From CALWOS01 sp963595735 (GTDB lineage Bacteria; Bacillota; Clostridia; Oscillospirales; Oscillospiraceae): a DNA stretch of 64,000 nt. The stretch is from assembly GCA_963595735.1 (NCBI GenBank), contig CAVBJJ010000004.1, positions 23,053 through 87,052 of the forward strand, written 5' to 3'. Of this stretch, positions 34,225 through 42,873 are shown piece after piece; position 1 is the stretch's first letter, and each line of letters starts with the position of its first letter. The notes beneath the pieces are model-generated. The model saw only the letters and a list, made by a program, of their open reading frames with translations. It was not told the origin of the DNA and did no database searches. The position numbers and the translations under genes were made by a program.

Positions 34225-34521
34225 ATGAGCGAATGTCCCCATTGCAGAAAAAAGGAACGCAGTCCGGAGGAATACCGGGCGCTGCTCAACCGGCTCAGCC
34301 GAATCGAAGGCCAGGTGCGCGGTATCCGCGGCATGATCGAAAACGACGCCTACTGCGCGGACATTCTGACCCAGTCCGCCGCCGTCAGCGCCGCCATCAA
34401 TGCCTTCAACCGGGCGCTGCTTTCCAGCCATATTCACTCCTGCGTGGCGGAGGACATCCGCGCGGGAAAGGACGAGACCATCGACGAGCTTTGCAGCCTG
34501 CTGCAAAAGCTGATGAAGTGA
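34225..34521 (+). CDS. csoR: Copper-sensing repressor CsoR
   Basis: The protein has 98 residues, starting at ATG 34225 behind GAGG. It shows the all-helical CsoR/RcnR fold with LLNRLSRIEGQVRGIRGMIE. The Cu(I) ligands are Cys44, His69 and Cys73. Their spacing (25 and 4 residues) equals that of Cys36-His61-Cys65 in M. tuberculosis CsoR, which supports copper rather than nickel or formaldehyde sensing. An N-terminal CPHC (4-7) is an extra possible metal site. It represses its own operon with copA, whose GTG start is 13 bp downstream. Confidence 0.93.
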   Translation: MSECPHCRKKERSPEEYRALLNRLSRIEGQVRGIRGMIENDAYCADILTQSAAVSAAINAFNRALLSSHIHSCVAEDIRAGKDETIDELCSLLQKLMK

Positions 34522-34534
34522 AAAGGAGGAGCAA

Positions 34535-37060
34535 GTGGAACAATATTCTGTCACCGGCATGAGCTGCGCCGCCTGCAGCAGCCGGGTTGAAAAGGCGGTC
34601 TCCCAGGTGCCGGGCGTTACCGCCTGCTCGGTCAATCTGTTGACCAACTCCATGGGCGTGGAGGGTACCGCCGCCGCTGCGGATATCATCGCCGCAGTCG
34701 AAGCCGCCGGTTATGGCGCAGCCCCCAAAGGCGCCCACGCCGGCACATCCGCTGCCGCGGATGCGGAAACGCTCACAGACAAGGAAACACCCCGGATGCT
34801 CCGGCGGCTGCTCTGCTCCGTTGCGTTTCTGGTGGTGCTGATGTATTTCTCCATGGGACACATGATGTGGGGCTGGCCGCTCCCGGCCTTTTATGACGGC
34901 AACCATGTGGCCATGGGGCTGACTCAAATGCTGCTGACCATCGCCGTTATGGTCATCAACCAGCGCTTTTTCATCAGCGGCTACCAGAGCCTGCTGCGCC
35001 GGGCGCCCAATATGGACACCCTGGTCGCGCTGGGCGCCTCCGCCGCCTTTGCTTACAGCACCTATGCCCTCTTTGCCATGACCGGCGCCCAGACCCGGGG
35101 CGACACCGCCATGGTGGAGCACTACATGATGGAGCTGTATTTTGAATCCGCCGCCATGATTTTGACCCTGATCACCGTGGGCAAAATGCTGGAGGCCCGC
35201 TCCAAGGGCCGCACCACGGACGCGCTGAAAAGCCTGATGGATCTAGCGCCCAAGCTTGCCACTCTGCTGCGGGACGGCAAGGAAGTCTCTGTTCCGGTGG
35301 AGCAGGTACAGCTGGATGACATCTTCCTCGTCCGTCCCGGTGAGAATATCCCGGTGGACGGCGTGGTGCTATCCGGCAGCAGCGCGGTAAACGAATCCAC
35401 CCTCACCGGCGAGAGCATCCCGGTGGACAAGGCCGCCGGGGACGCGGTGTTTGCCGCCACCCTGAACCAGTCCGGCGCATTGCAGTGCCGCGCCACCCGG
35501 GTAGGCGAGGACACCACCCTTTCCCAGATCATCCGCATGGTCAGCGACGCCGCCGCCACAAAAGCACCCATCGCCAAGATCGCGGATCGGGTCTCCGGCG
35601 TGTTCGTCCCCACGGTCATTCTCATCGCCGCCGCCACCATCGTGCTGTGGCTGCTGCTGGGGCGTTCGCTGGGATTTTCCCTGGCGCGGGGCATTTCCGT
35701 GCTGGTCATCAGCTGCCCCTGCGCCCTGGGTCTGGCAACGCCGGTGGCCATCATGGTCGGCAACGGCCTCGGCGCGCGCAACAGCATCCTGTTCAAAACC
35801 GCCGTTTCTCTGGAGGAAGCCGGTAAGACGCAGATCGTGGCGCTGGATAAAACCGGCACCATCACCCAGGGTGAACCCCGTCTGACGGATATTCTCCCCG
35901 CCGCCAGCACCACGGAGGAAGCCCTTCTGGCGCTGGCCGCCGGGCTGGAAAGCCCCTCGGAGCACCCCCTTGCCACCGCCATCGTTGCGGAGGCCACCCA
36001 GCGGGGCATCACGCCGCCCACGCCGGAGGGCTTTACCGCCGTTCCCGGTCGGGGCGTACGAGCCGAGCTGCAGGGACAGCGCTGCATCGGCGGCAACCGC
36101 GCCATGCTCACCGAGGCCGGCATCGACCCCAGTCCCCTGTTGCCCCAGGCGGAGGCGCTGGCGCAGCAGGGCAAGACCCCCATGTTCTTTGCCGACGAGA
36201 CCCACGGCAAGCTCCTTGGCGTGATCGCCGTTGCGGATGTGATCAAGCCGGATAGCCCCCAGGCGGTGCGGGAGCTGCAAAACATGGGCATCCGCGTGAT
36301 CATGCTCACCGGCGACAACAAACGTACCGCCGAGGCCATCGGCGCCCAGGCCGGGGTAGATCAGGTGGTGGCCGGCGTGCTGCCGGAGGGCAAGGAGCGG
36401 GTCATCCGCCAGCTGCAGCAGTTCGGCAAGGTCGCCATGGTGGGCGACGGCATCAACGACGCCCCCGCACTGACCCGGGCGGACATCGGCATTGCCATCG
36501 GCGCGGGCACAGATGTGGCCATTGACGCGGCGGATGTGGTGCTGATGAAAAGCCGCCTTTCCGATGTCCCCGCCGCCATCCGGCTCAGCCGGGCGACCCT
36601 GCGGAACATCCGGCAGAATCTGTTCTGGGCGTTCTTTTATAACGCCATCGGCATCCCCCTTGCCATCGGCGCTTTCATTCCCTTCGGCCTGACCCTGAAC
36701 CCCATGTTTGGCGCGGCCGCCATGAGCCTTTCCAGCTTTTGCGTGGTATCCAACGCCCTGCGGCTGAATCTGTTCCGCCTGCGGGATGCCGGCAAGGATA
36801 AAAAAATTGACCCCGTTTCTATTACAAGCTTACAACAGGAGGAGAAAACCATGGAAAAGACCATAAAGATCGAGGGCATGATGTGCCCCCACTGCGAAGC
36901 CCGCGTCAAAAAGGCGCTGGAGGCGCTGCCGGAGGTGAGCCAGGCCGTTGCCAGCCACGAAAAGGGCACCGCCCTTGTCACCCTCAGCGCTCCCGTTTCC
37001 GATGAAGCGCTGAAGGCCGCCGTGGAAGCCCAGGACTACACCGTTTTGGAAATTCAATAA
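34535..37060 (+). CDS. copA: Copper-exporting P1B-type ATPase with N- and C-terminal HMA domains
   Basis: The protein has 841 residues and a GTG start behind AAAGGAGGAG. An N-terminal heavy-metal domain (1-65) has CAAC (Cys11, Cys14). The membrane domain includes the CPC metal site in ISCPCALGLATP (about 390-401). The phosphorylation motif DKTGTIT (about 440-446), MLTGDN and GDGINDAPAL follow. A second heavy-metal domain forms the C-terminus (773-841) with CPHC (Cys784, Cys787). That last domain begins with an in-frame ATG at 36851 preceded by AGGAGGAG, so a 69-residue CopZ-like chaperone could also be made separately. The pump exports Cu(I). It is regulated by CsoR through the upstream operator. 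Confidence 0.95.
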   Translation: MEQYSVTGMSCAACSSRVEKAVSQVPGVTACSVNLLTNSMGVEGTAAAADIIAAVEAAGYGAAPKGAHAGTSAAADAETLTDKETPRMLRRLLCSVAFLVVLMYFSMGHMMWGWPLPAFYDGNHVAMGLTQMLLTIAVMVINQRFFISGYQSLLRRAPNMDTLVALGASAAFAYSTYALFAMTGAQTRGDTAMVEHYMMELYFESAAMILTLITVGKMLEARSKGRTTDALKSLMDLAPKLATLLRDGKEVSVPVEQVQLDDIFLVRPGENIPVDGVVLSGSSAVNESTLTGESIPVDKAAGDAVFAATLNQSGALQCRATRVGEDTTLSQIIRMVSDAAATKAPIAKIADRVSGVFVPTVILIAAATIVLWLLLGRSLGFSLARGISVLVISCPCALGLATPVAIMVGNGLGARNSILFKTAVSLEEAGKTQIVALDKTGTITQGEPRLTDILPAASTTEEALLALAAGLESPSEHPLATAIVAEATQRGITPPTPEGFTAVPGRGVRAELQGQRCIGGNRAMLTEAGIDPSPLLPQAEALAQQGKTPMFFADETHGKLLGVIAVADVIKPDSPQAVRELQNMGIRVIMLTGDNKRTAEAIGAQAGVDQVVAGVLPEGKERVIRQLQQFGKVAMVGDGINDAPALTRADIGIAIGAGTDVAIDAADVVLMKSRLSDVPAAIRLSRATLRNIRQNLFWAFFYNAIGIPLAIGAFIPFGLTLNPMFGAAAMSLSSFCVVSNALRLNLFRLRDAGKDKKIDPVSITSLQQEEKTMEKTIKIEGMMCPHCEARVKKALEALPEVSQAVASHEKGTALVTLSAPVSDEALKAAVEAQDYTVLEIQ

Positions 37061-37082
37061 AATAGTAAATAAAAGGAAAAGC

Positions 37083-37135
37083 AAACTCCCCTACAAGGCT
37101 CCTTGGGAACCGATGTAGGGGAGTTTTGCGTTTTT
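37083..37135 (+). terminator. Terminator of csoR-copA
   Basis: A 13-bp perfect stem AAACTCCCCTACA/TGTAGGGGAGTTT with an 18-base loop is followed by TGCGTTTTT. It lies 22 bp past the copA stop and may also serve the convergent CDF gene. Confidence 0.85.
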
Positions 37136-37157
37136 ATCGCCTGCCGTGTTTTCCTGT

Positions 37158-38048
37158 TCAGGCGGCGTTGACATGAATGGAGATGTGCTTGACCATGGAA
37201 AAGCGCTGCTCGATCCGGTCATGCACCTGCTCGGCGATCCCGTGCGCCTGGGACAGCAGCATCTCCCCCGGCAAAAGGATCTCCGCCTCTACATAGATCT
37301 TCTCACCAAACATTCGGGTGCGCAGCAGGTCGATGGCCTGCACCTCCGGCTGCTCCCGGATACAGGCGTGTAGCTGGCTTTCCAGCTCTACGGAGCAGGC
37401 GGTGTCCACCATTTTCCCAACCGCGCCGCGGAAGATATCCACGCCGACCTTGACGACAAAGGCGCAGATGACCAAGCTTGCCACGGCGTCCAGCACCGGA
37501 TAGCCCAGCCTGGCGCCGAGGATACCCACCAGTGCGCCGATAGAGGACAGCGCATCGGAACGGTGGTGCCAGGCGTCCGCCATAAACGCGGAGGAGCGCA
37601 GCTTTTTGGCGCAGGCGCGGGTGTACCAGAACATGGCCTCCTTGGACACAATGGAGACCACGGCCGCCGCCAGGGCGATCCGCCCGGGAACGGCAATGCT
37701 GTCCGAGGCAGCGTGCAGGATATTTTGCAGGCCGCCCCAGCCGATCCCCGCGCCGGTGGCAAACAGGATGCCCGCCAGCACGATGGACGCCACGCACTCC
37801 AGCCGCTCGTGGCCGTAGGGATGCTCCCGGTCGGAGCCTTTTTCCGACAGCTTTACGCCGATGAGCGCCACCAGCGTGGCAAACACATCGGAAAGGGAGT
37901 GTACCGCGTCCGAGACCATCGCCCCGGAATGCCCCAAAATTCCCGCCAGCAGCTTAAAGGCCGTCAGCAGAACATTTCCGCCGATCCCCACTGCGGATAC
38001 CCGGCGCAGCACCGCGCCGGCTTGGGCCGCTGTGCATTCTTCTTGCAT
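37158..38048 (-). CDS. Cation diffusion facilitator (CDF) transporter
   Basis: The protein has 296 residues with six hydrophobic segments in the first 210 residues. The metal-site motifs are HSGAMVSDAVHSLSDVF (about 40-56) and FMADAWHHRSDALSS (about 154-168), i.e. the HxxxD/DxxxD pattern. A cytosolic ferredoxin-like domain (about 215-296) follows with VEAEILLPGEM. CDF proteins export divalent cations (Zn, Fe, Mn, Co) for protons. The DxxxD type in the last helix does not settle the metal. It is convergent with copA but has no CsoR site, so copper control is not implied. Confidence 0.92.
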   Translation of the reverse strand: MQEECTAAQAGAVLRRVSAVGIGGNVLLTAFKLLAGILGHSGAMVSDAVHSLSDVFATLVALIGVKLSEKGSDREHPYGHERLECVASIVLAGILFATGAGIGWGGLQNILHAASDSIAVPGRIALAAAVVSIVSKEAMFWYTRACAKKLRSSAFMADAWHHRSDALSSIGALVGILGARLGYPVLDAVASLVICAFVVKVGVDIFRGAVGKMVDTACSVELESQLHACIREQPEVQAIDLLRTRMFGEKIYVEAEILLPGEMLLSQAHGIAEQVHDRIEQRFSMVKHISIHVNAA

Positions 38049-38265
38049 GATGATTCCCTCTTTCTCGCTCTACAAACCTATAAACACCGTACTGGGTTTT
38101 ACACCCTCGCTTGGATTTTTCTTACGATCCTAGCACGGCGGCGCGGGGTTAGTCAATGATACCATCGGAATAATTTTTTTGCTGTACAGAAACCGCCTTT
38201 TGGTATACTATGAAAGCAGAACCACAAATGCTATCCCAAAGGCTTCCACAAGGAGGAATCTGCCC

Positions 38266-39696
38266 ATGCCCAGCGAATGGAACCGCGCGCCCGGCGCGCT
38301 GCACAAGCTGTATCTGTCCAATACCGACGCGTTTTACAAGGCCTGTGGCAGCTGCCCGGCGCAGGAGGTAGACGATTTTATCCGCCGTTGTGCGCTGGAG
38401 CTGTGGAGCCGTTCTTCCGCCATCACCCAGGCTCATGCGGACAGCCTCAACCAACTGTATTCCCGGGGGCAGCCCCAGCCACAGCAGCTGCTGTGGGAGC
38501 TGACGGGCGCGGTATGCCAACACAGTAAAACGGAATTTCTCCCGCCGCTGCTTTTCTGGACACTGACGGAGCGGGACGCCAAGGACAAAGGGCAGCGCTC
38601 CCGGCTGTTTATCCGGATGCTGACCAACATCCTCCTGTGTCTTGCGGCGGTGGATGACGAGGTAAGCGCGGCGGAGGCGGCCTACATCACCGACTGCGGG
38701 GAAAAGCTTTCCGCCATCTGCGACGCCGCCGGGGTCAAACCCGGCAAGCCCGGTCTGCGGGCGGCGGACTATGTGACCTGCGGCGCGGAAAGCTTTTTGC
38801 ACCAAGCTCCGGCGCAGACAAAAACCGCGCAGGCCGCCGCTGTCCAAGCTGCCGCGTCCCCGGACGCTGCCGCCGCGCCGGAAAAGCCGGATCTGGACTC
38901 GCTGCTGGCGCAGCTGGAGGAGCTGGTGGGACTGGAGGAAGTGAAGCGGGATGTAAAAAGTCTGGTCAACCTGATCAAGGTGCGGCAGCTGCGCCGGGAA
39001 AACGGCCTGCCCGTGCCGGACATGAGCCTGCACATGGTCTTTCTGGGCAATCCCGGCACCGGTAAAACAACGGTCGCCCGGCTGCTGGCCGGAATTTATG
39101 CCGCCGTCGGCGTGCTGCCCGGCGGACAGCTGGTGGAGGTGGATCGCGCCGGGCTGGTGGCCGGATATGTGGGACAGACCGCCCTCAAGACCCAGGAGCA
39201 GATCCAAAAGGCCATGGGCGGCGTGCTGTTTGTGGACGAGGCCTACAGCCTTACCGCCGGTGGGGAAAACGACTTCGGCCGGGAGGCCATCGAGACGATC
39301 CTCAAGGCCATGGAGGATCACCGGGACAATCTGGTGGTGATCGTTGCCGGATACACCAAACCCATGGAGCGCTTTCTTTCCTCCAATCCCGGTTTGGAAA
39401 GCCGCTTTCACAAGCGCTTTTTCTTTTCCGATTACACCGGGGAGCAGCTGCTGGATATCTTCCGCCGCCGCTGCGAGAAAAACCGCTACCGCATGACGCC
39501 GGAGGCGGAGACCGCCGCCGGCGCGCTGTTCCGGCGAATGTACGAAACCCGAGACGAGAACTTCGGCAACGGCCGGGATGTGCGCAACTGCTTTGAGGAC
39601 GCCATCGCCCGCCACGCCGACCGGGTGGCGCAGCTGCCCCAGCCCGACAAGACCGATCTGGTCACGCTTCTGCCAGAGGACATCACCGGAAAATAA
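38266..39696 (+). CDS. CbxX/CfxQ-type AAA ATPase with TerB-like N-terminal region
   Basis: The protein has 476 residues. I take ATG 38266 behind AAGGAGG. Residues about 95-160 have a TerB-like helical pattern (LLCLAAVDDEVSAAEAAYITDCG). Residues 185-215 are an Ala/Pro linker. The AAA core starts LEELVGLEEVKRDVKSLVNL, with Walker A GNPGTGKTT (about 260-268), Walker B VLFVDEAYSL (about 319-328) and an arginine finger region LESRFHKRF (about 384-392). This is the CbxX/SpoVK class, which includes the sporulation ATPase SpoVK and rubisco activase CbbX. No rubisco is present. A sporulation or stress remodelling role is plausible. It lies divergent from the CDF gene. Confidence 0.85.
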   Translation: MPSEWNRAPGALHKLYLSNTDAFYKACGSCPAQEVDDFIRRCALELWSRSSAITQAHADSLNQLYSRGQPQPQQLLWELTGAVCQHSKTEFLPPLLFWTLTERDAKDKGQRSRLFIRMLTNILLCLAAVDDEVSAAEAAYITDCGEKLSAICDAAGVKPGKPGLRAADYVTCGAESFLHQAPAQTKTAQAAAVQAAASPDAAAAPEKPDLDSLLAQLEELVGLEEVKRDVKSLVNLIKVRQLRRENGLPVPDMSLHMVFLGNPGTGKTTVARLLAGIYAAVGVLPGGQLVEVDRAGLVAGYVGQTALKTQEQIQKAMGGVLFVDEAYSLTAGGENDFGREAIETILKAMEDHRDNLVVIVAGYTKPMERFLSSNPGLESRFHKRFFFSDYTGEQLLDIFRRRCEKNRYRMTPEAETAAGALFRRMYETRDENFGNGRDVRNCFEDAIARHADRVAQLPQPDKTDLVTLLPEDITGK

Positions 39697-39703
39697 AAAA
39701 TAG

Positions 39704-39744
39704 CAAGCCCAGGGGCACAATTGTAAATTGCGCCCCTGGGCTTG
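39704..39744. terminator. Bidirectional terminator between convergent genes
   Basis: An 18-bp stem with one mismatch starts CAAGCCCAGGGGC and closes GCCCCTGGGCTTG. T-runs follow on the plus side (TTTTTCTCTTTTTTT), and A-runs precede it, giving TATTTTTTATTTT on the minus side. It serves the AAA ATPase and aminopeptidase genes. Confidence 0.92.
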
Positions 39745-39774
39745 TTTTTCTCTTTTTTTGATTTTTCAGAACGC

Positions 39775-41019
39775 TTAAAACGCCCAGTTGCCGTCCCGGA
39801 AAATGGTCACTGTCTCGCCGGTGGCCGTGGTGCCTACAATGGACAGATCCGCCGTGCCGACCATGAAATCCTCGTGGGTGTAGCTCTGGTTCAGGCCGAG
39901 GGCTTTCTGCTCCTCCTCGCCCAGCAGCTCCGCGCCCCGCACGCAGTTGGAATAGGCCGCGCCAAAGGCCAGATGGCAGGAGGCGTTTTCGTCAAACAGA
40001 GTGTTGTAAAACAGCACGCCTGTGTTGTTGATGGGGGAGTCATAGCCCACCAGCGCCACCTCGCCCAGATAGGAAGCGCCCTCGTCAATGGCAATGGCGG
40101 AGCGGAGATATTCCTCTCCCTCCTCCGCGTGCAGATCCACGATCTTGCCGTCCTTCAGCTCCAGCCAGAAATTCTTGACCAGATTGCCGTTGAGCGCCAA
40201 GGGCAGCGCGGAATACACCCGGCCGTTGACCCCCTCCCGGTGGGGCGCGGTAAAGACCTCCTCCGTGGGGATGTTGGCCACAAACAGGCGATTTGTGCTC
40301 AGGCACAGGTCGCTCGCCCCACCCCAAACATGGTTTTGGGGCAGGCGGATGTGCAGATCCGTGCCCAAGGAATTGGTATAATGCAGGCTTTCCAGCGCCA
40401 GCCCGTTGAGCTTTTCCACCCGGAGATTCGTCTGGTCAATGTGCGTTTTCCATCGCTGGATGGCCTTGCCGTCCCCGGTGACCCGGCAGGTGGCAAAAAT
40501 CGCCGCCCAGAGCTTGTCCATGGCCGCAGTCTCGTCCAGCTCCGGAAACACCTTTTTCGCCCAGACCTTGGTGGGGTGCGCCCCGATGCACCAGGGGAAG
40601 CGGTTGGAGTCCTGCGCCTTGCGGTACTCCTTGGTCACCGCGCCGATGGCCTTTTGCCAGTTTTGGATGCGGGCAGGGTTCACACCCCGCAGCAGCTCCG
40701 GGTCCTCCCCGATGATGTGCAGCGCGCCGATGTTGTTCTCCGCCATCCAGCGGTAACGCGCCGCCATCCAGTCCGGCACGGCGGTAAAGGATTCCTCCCG
40801 GGCGCGGAGATAGCGCATCCGGGTCACAGCGTCGTCCACCCAGCGCATGGTCACTTCCCCGGCGCCCAGGTCGTATAGCGCCTGGACGCACTTCCGCCCC
40901 AGCTCGGCGCAGTCCACCGGGCAGGAGACCATCACGGTCTGCCCCGGCTGGGGATTGACCCCCACCTCCGCCAGCAGGCGGGCATATTCTTCCAGCATAT
41001 CTTCAAAATGATCCAGCAT
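39775..41019 (-). CDS. M29-family aminopeptidase
   Basis: The protein has 414 residues. The ATG at 41019 has GGGAGGA seven bases upstream and matches the family start (MLDHFEDMLEEYARLLAEVGVNP); the frame is open much farther upstream without support. The M29 (AmpS/PepS) features are the SCPVD near 32-36, the GTDLHIRLP strand (about 235-243), PTEEVFTAPHREGVNG (about 266-281) and the late YTHEDFMVGTADLSIVG. These cytosolic metallopeptidases remove N-terminal residues from peptides. It stands alone and is divergent from yabP. Confidence 0.92.
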   Translation of the reverse strand: MLDHFEDMLEEYARLLAEVGVNPQPGQTVMVSCPVDCAELGRKCVQALYDLGAGEVTMRWVDDAVTRMRYLRAREESFTAVPDWMAARYRWMAENNIGALHIIGEDPELLRGVNPARIQNWQKAIGAVTKEYRKAQDSNRFPWCIGAHPTKVWAKKVFPELDETAAMDKLWAAIFATCRVTGDGKAIQRWKTHIDQTNLRVEKLNGLALESLHYTNSLGTDLHIRLPQNHVWGGASDLCLSTNRLFVANIPTEEVFTAPHREGVNGRVYSALPLALNGNLVKNFWLELKDGKIVDLHAEEGEEYLRSAIAIDEGASYLGEVALVGYDSPINNTGVLFYNTLFDENASCHLAFGAAYSNCVRGAELLGEEEQKALGLNQSYTHEDFMVGTADLSIVGTTATGETVTIFRDGNWAF

Positions 41020-41190
41020 GGTTTTCCTCCCAAAACGCACCGCCGCAGCGGTGGTGATTCCTGATTTCGCTATGTATTGTACCCGCTTTTCCGGCTTTTT
41101 GCAAGAAAAGCCTGTCGGCAGTCCCCCGGCATATTCTCCCCCGCAGCGGGCATAAGCTGTTAGCAAATTACGAGCGAAAGGAGAATTTCC

Positions 41191-41472
41191 ATGGCATACC
41201 AGGAAGAACTGACCCCGGCCAAGCCCCACCAGCTGATTTTGCAGGAGCGGGGCAAGCTGACCATTTCCGGGGTGGAGGAAGTGGCGCGCTTTGACGAACA
41301 GGAGGTGCTGATGCGCACGGTGGCCGGCAAGCTGTTCGTGCGGGGAGAGGGACTCCATGTGGGCAAGCTGAGTCTGGACACGGGAGAGCTGCGGCTGGAG
41401 GGGCGCATTTCGGAGCTGTGCTATGAGGACGAGCACCGGCACGAGGGCTTCTTCGCCCGGCTGCTGAAATAG
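41191..41472 (+). CDS. yabP: Sporulation protein YabP
   Basis: The protein has 93 residues and an ATG behind AAAGGAG. The YabP/YqfC pattern is clear (LILQERGKLTISGVEEVARFDEQEVLMRT...LFVRGEGLHV), a small beta-rich protein. In Bacillus, yabP is expressed in the mother cell and is needed for spore cortex formation. The next gene, yabQ, starts at the base after its stop. The set yabP-yabQ-divIC-yabR is the conserved Firmicutes order, which supports that this organism forms spores or descends from spore formers. Confidence 0.93.
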   Translation: MAYQEELTPAKPHQLILQERGKLTISGVEEVARFDEQEVLMRTVAGKLFVRGEGLHVGKLSLDTGELRLEGRISELCYEDEHRHEGFFARLLK

Positions 41473-41955
41473 ATGATGCCGCTGCCTGTCCGGCTGCAAT
41501 TGTATCAGGCCGGGCTGAGTCTGCTTTTGGGCGCGGGGCTGGGGCTTTGGTACGATCTGCTGCGGGCTGTCCGGGTACAGCACAAAGCGCCGGCGCTGAC
41601 CTATGTGCTGGATGTGCTGTTCTGGCTGCCGGCCGCCCTGAGTCTGTTCTCCCTGGGCATGGGCGCGGGGGCGGGGCAGCTGCGGCTGTTCATGCTGCTG
41701 GCGGCGGGTCTGGGCGCGCTGCTGTACCTGCACTGGCTGTCCCCCGGCATTCTGCCGGGGCTGTGCAAATTTTGCGCCGGGATCGCCAAAACCGTCGCTT
41801 TGCCGGGAAAAGTCCTCTCCCGGACAAAAAATTCATGGAAAAAAAGCAGGCGTTCTGAAAAAAAAGTCTTTCCAAACGCCAAAAAATGGGCTACAATGAA
41901 AGGGTCTGAAATCAAAACAGAGGATCCGAAAGATCCCGGAGGGGAGCAGCCATGA
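41473..41955 (+). CDS. yabQ: Spore cortex protein YabQ
   Basis: The protein has 160 residues. The first 100 hold four hydrophobic segments with the YabQ start (RLQLYQAGLSLLLGAGLGLWYDLLRAVR). Residues 110-160 form a Lys/Glu-rich cytosolic tail. YabQ is a membrane protein of the mother cell required for cortex synthesis. It is translated right after yabP and overlaps divIC by four bases (ATGA). Confidence 0.92.
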   Translation: MMPLPVRLQLYQAGLSLLLGAGLGLWYDLLRAVRVQHKAPALTYVLDVLFWLPAALSLFSLGMGAGAGQLRLFMLLAAGLGALLYLHWLSPGILPGLCKFCAGIAKTVALPGKVLSRTKNSWKKSRRSEKKVFPNAKKWATMKGSEIKTEDPKDPGGEQP

Positions 41956-42236
41956 AATTCAAAGTGCGGAAAACAAGCATTTTTGCCAAGATCGTGATCG
42001 TGGGATTGCTGGTCTATGCGGTTTTCACGCTGTTCACCCTGAACCAGAAGATCAACGCCGCGGAAGTGGCGCGCAAGGAGACCGCCGAAAAGGTAAACGC
42101 CGCCGTGCGCACCAATTCCGAGCTGCAATACCAGATCGAGCACAGCGACGATGACGAGATCATCGAGGATATCGCCCGCTCCGAGCTGGGTCTGGTGGAG
42201 CCGGGTGAAAAGATCTTCATTGATGTGAGCAACTAA
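41952..42236 (+). CDS. divIC: DivIC/FtsB-family septum formation initiator
   Basis: The protein has 94 residues. There is a short basic start, one membrane segment (about 11-30), then a coiled coil (about 32-70) and the family end IEDIARSELGLVEPGEKIFIDV. DivIC pairs with FtsL and DivIB in the division machinery at the septum. The start overlaps yabQ in ATGA with GGAGGGGAG upstream. It may be expressed both vegetatively and with the spore genes; no separate promoter was found. Confidence 0.93.
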   Translation: MKFKVRKTSIFAKIVIVGLLVYAVFTLFTLNQKINAAEVARKETAEKVNAAVRTNSELQYQIEHSDDDEIIEDIARSELGLVEPGEKIFIDVSN

Positions 42237-42285
42237 GCCCCCGCAAAAGAGACGAGAAATATACACAGGAGAGGGAATTGAACTT

Positions 42286-42744
42286 ATGCAGCCTGAGCTT
42301 GGTGAAATTTATGAGGGCCGTGTAACCGGCATTACAAAATTCGGTGCGTTTGTCACTCTGCCGGAGGGAGCCAGCGGACTGGTACATATCTCCGAGATCG
42401 CCGACGCCTATGTGAAAGAAGTCACGGACTATCTGCAGCAGGGGCAGACCGTAAAGGTCAAGGTCATCGGCATTGACGGAAACAAGATCAACCTGTCCAT
42501 CAAAAAAGCGGCGCCCCCCGCCCCCCGTCCCGCCCATCCGGGCGGCGCGCCCCGACGCCCCCAGTCCAGACCGCCCCAGAATCGCGGCGGCTTCCATGGC
42601 TCCGGCATGGGTCGGGTGTACGAAAAAAGCGCCAATGCAAGCTTTGAAGACAAGCTCAAGCAGTTTATGCAGGAATCCGACAGCCGCAACGCCGGCAACA
42701 AGCTTTATCCCGACAAAAAGGGTCGGCGGAGACGGGATTCTTGA
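42286..42744 (+). CDS. S1 RNA-binding domain protein (YabR-like)
   Basis: The protein has 152 residues. Residues 1-72 are one S1 domain (LGEIYEGRVTGITKFGAFVTL...GLVHISEIAD...VKVKVIGIDGNKINLSIKK). The rest is a Pro/Arg/Gly-rich disordered tail, ending with a basic stretch GRRRRDS. The Bacillus relative YabR also follows divIC. The S1 domain binds RNA, and a role in ribosome or mRNA metabolism is likely but not defined. It is the last gene before a strong terminator. Confidence 0.9.
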   Translation: MQPELGEIYEGRVTGITKFGAFVTLPEGASGLVHISEIADAYVKEVTDYLQQGQTVKVKVIGIDGNKINLSIKKAAPPAPRPAHPGGAPRRPQSRPPQNRGGFHGSGMGRVYEKSANASFEDKLKQFMQESDSRNAGNKLYPDKKGRRRRDS

Positions 42745-42795
42745 CCGGTTTTCTCGCACGGATCCTATCGTAAACGCAAAAAATGAAATATGCAC

Positions 42796-42836
42796 AACAG
42801 CCCCTCCGGCATGAAAACCGGAGGGGCTGTTTTTTC
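42796..42836. terminator. Terminator after the yabPQ-divIC-S1 operon
   Basis: A 14-bp perfect stem AACAGCCCCTCCGG/CCGGAGGGGCTGTT with an eight-base loop is followed by TTTTTCC. It lies 52 bp past the stop and just before the convergent ABC permease gene. Confidence 0.92.
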
Positions 42837-42873
42837 CGTTGCCGCGTGCTGCGGCATATGGTGTGTAATGTAC

